Assembly (NCBI GenBank): GCA_945988865.1
Contig: CAMFTQ010000065.1
Location: 1-5,033 of the forward strand
Direction of reading: 5' to 3'
Length of the DNA: 5,033 nucleotides
From: an uncultured Anaeromassilibacillus sp.
GTDB lineage: Bacteria; Bacillota; Clostridia; Oscillospirales; Acutalibacteraceae
The position numbers and the translations under genes were made by a program. The notes under the pieces are model-generated. The model saw only the letters and a program-made list of their open reading frames with translations. It ran no database searches and was not told the origin of the DNA. Of the stretch, positions 5,023 to 5,033 are shown piece after piece. Positions within the stretch are counted from its first letter, which is position 1, and every line of letters begins with the position of its first letter.

Positions 5023-5033
5023 CTTTCGATATA

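Noticed and set aside
1..5033. CRISPR arrays, tRNA or rRNA genes, insertion sequences and riboswitches
   Set aside because: No direct-repeat/spacer pattern, cloverleaf, transposase or long structured leader was seen; nearly all bases are in genes, terminators or promoters.

Overview
The window looks like chromosomal DNA from an anaerobic gut-type Clostridia bacterium of the Ruminococcus / Oscillospiraceae kind. The reasons are a type I dockerin with 'KDATEIQR'-style repeats, a low-to-moderate GC content, a clostridial-type Rex repressor, and a four-gene HprK-like/PqqD-like/S26/nucleotidyltransferase cassette of a kind I associate with that group. The species cannot be fixed from the sequence alone.

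Layout. (1) Bases 1-306, plus strand, are the C-terminal end of a large secreted protein that enters from outside the window: a Thr/Glu/Pro linker made of three 21-nt repeats, then a two-repeat dockerin. A strong intrinsic terminator follows at 314-339. (2) Bases 342-3053, plus strand, form one tight operon with its own promoter: HprK-like kinase, PqqD-like small protein, S24/S26-type serine peptidase and a PF14907-type nucleotidyltransferase. Gaps are 5 bp, an 8-bp overlap and 1 bp. (3) A perfect 14-bp hairpin at 3059-3096 lies between the convergent operon and rex and can serve as terminator for both. (4) The minus strand carries icd (eukaryotic-type NADP isocitrate dehydrogenase, start ATG at 5007) followed by rex (NADH-sensing repressor). 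They are 65 bp apart with my rex start, and a hairpin terminator lies between them.

How the genes may work together. The operon is the interesting part. A PqqD fold is normally a recognition element that hands a peptide to its modifying enzymes; an HprK-like kinase and a nucleotidyltransferase are possible modifiers; an S26 peptidase could cut off a leader. That reads like a peptide maturation system, but the window holds no precursor, radical SAM enzyme, lasso cyclase or transporter, so the substrate is unknown. HprK-like kinases and nucleotidyltransferases are known beside some lasso peptide genes (paeninodin type), which supports the analogy without proving it. Icd (2-oxoglutarate and NADPH supply) and Rex (NADH/NAD+ sensing) are ordinary central metabolism and redox control, and nothing ties them functionally to the operon.

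Start corrections made from the sequence: icd starts at ATG 5007, not the upstream TTG at 5016. rex most likely starts at TTG 3733. The kinase uses GTG 386 and the peptidase most likely TTG 1361.
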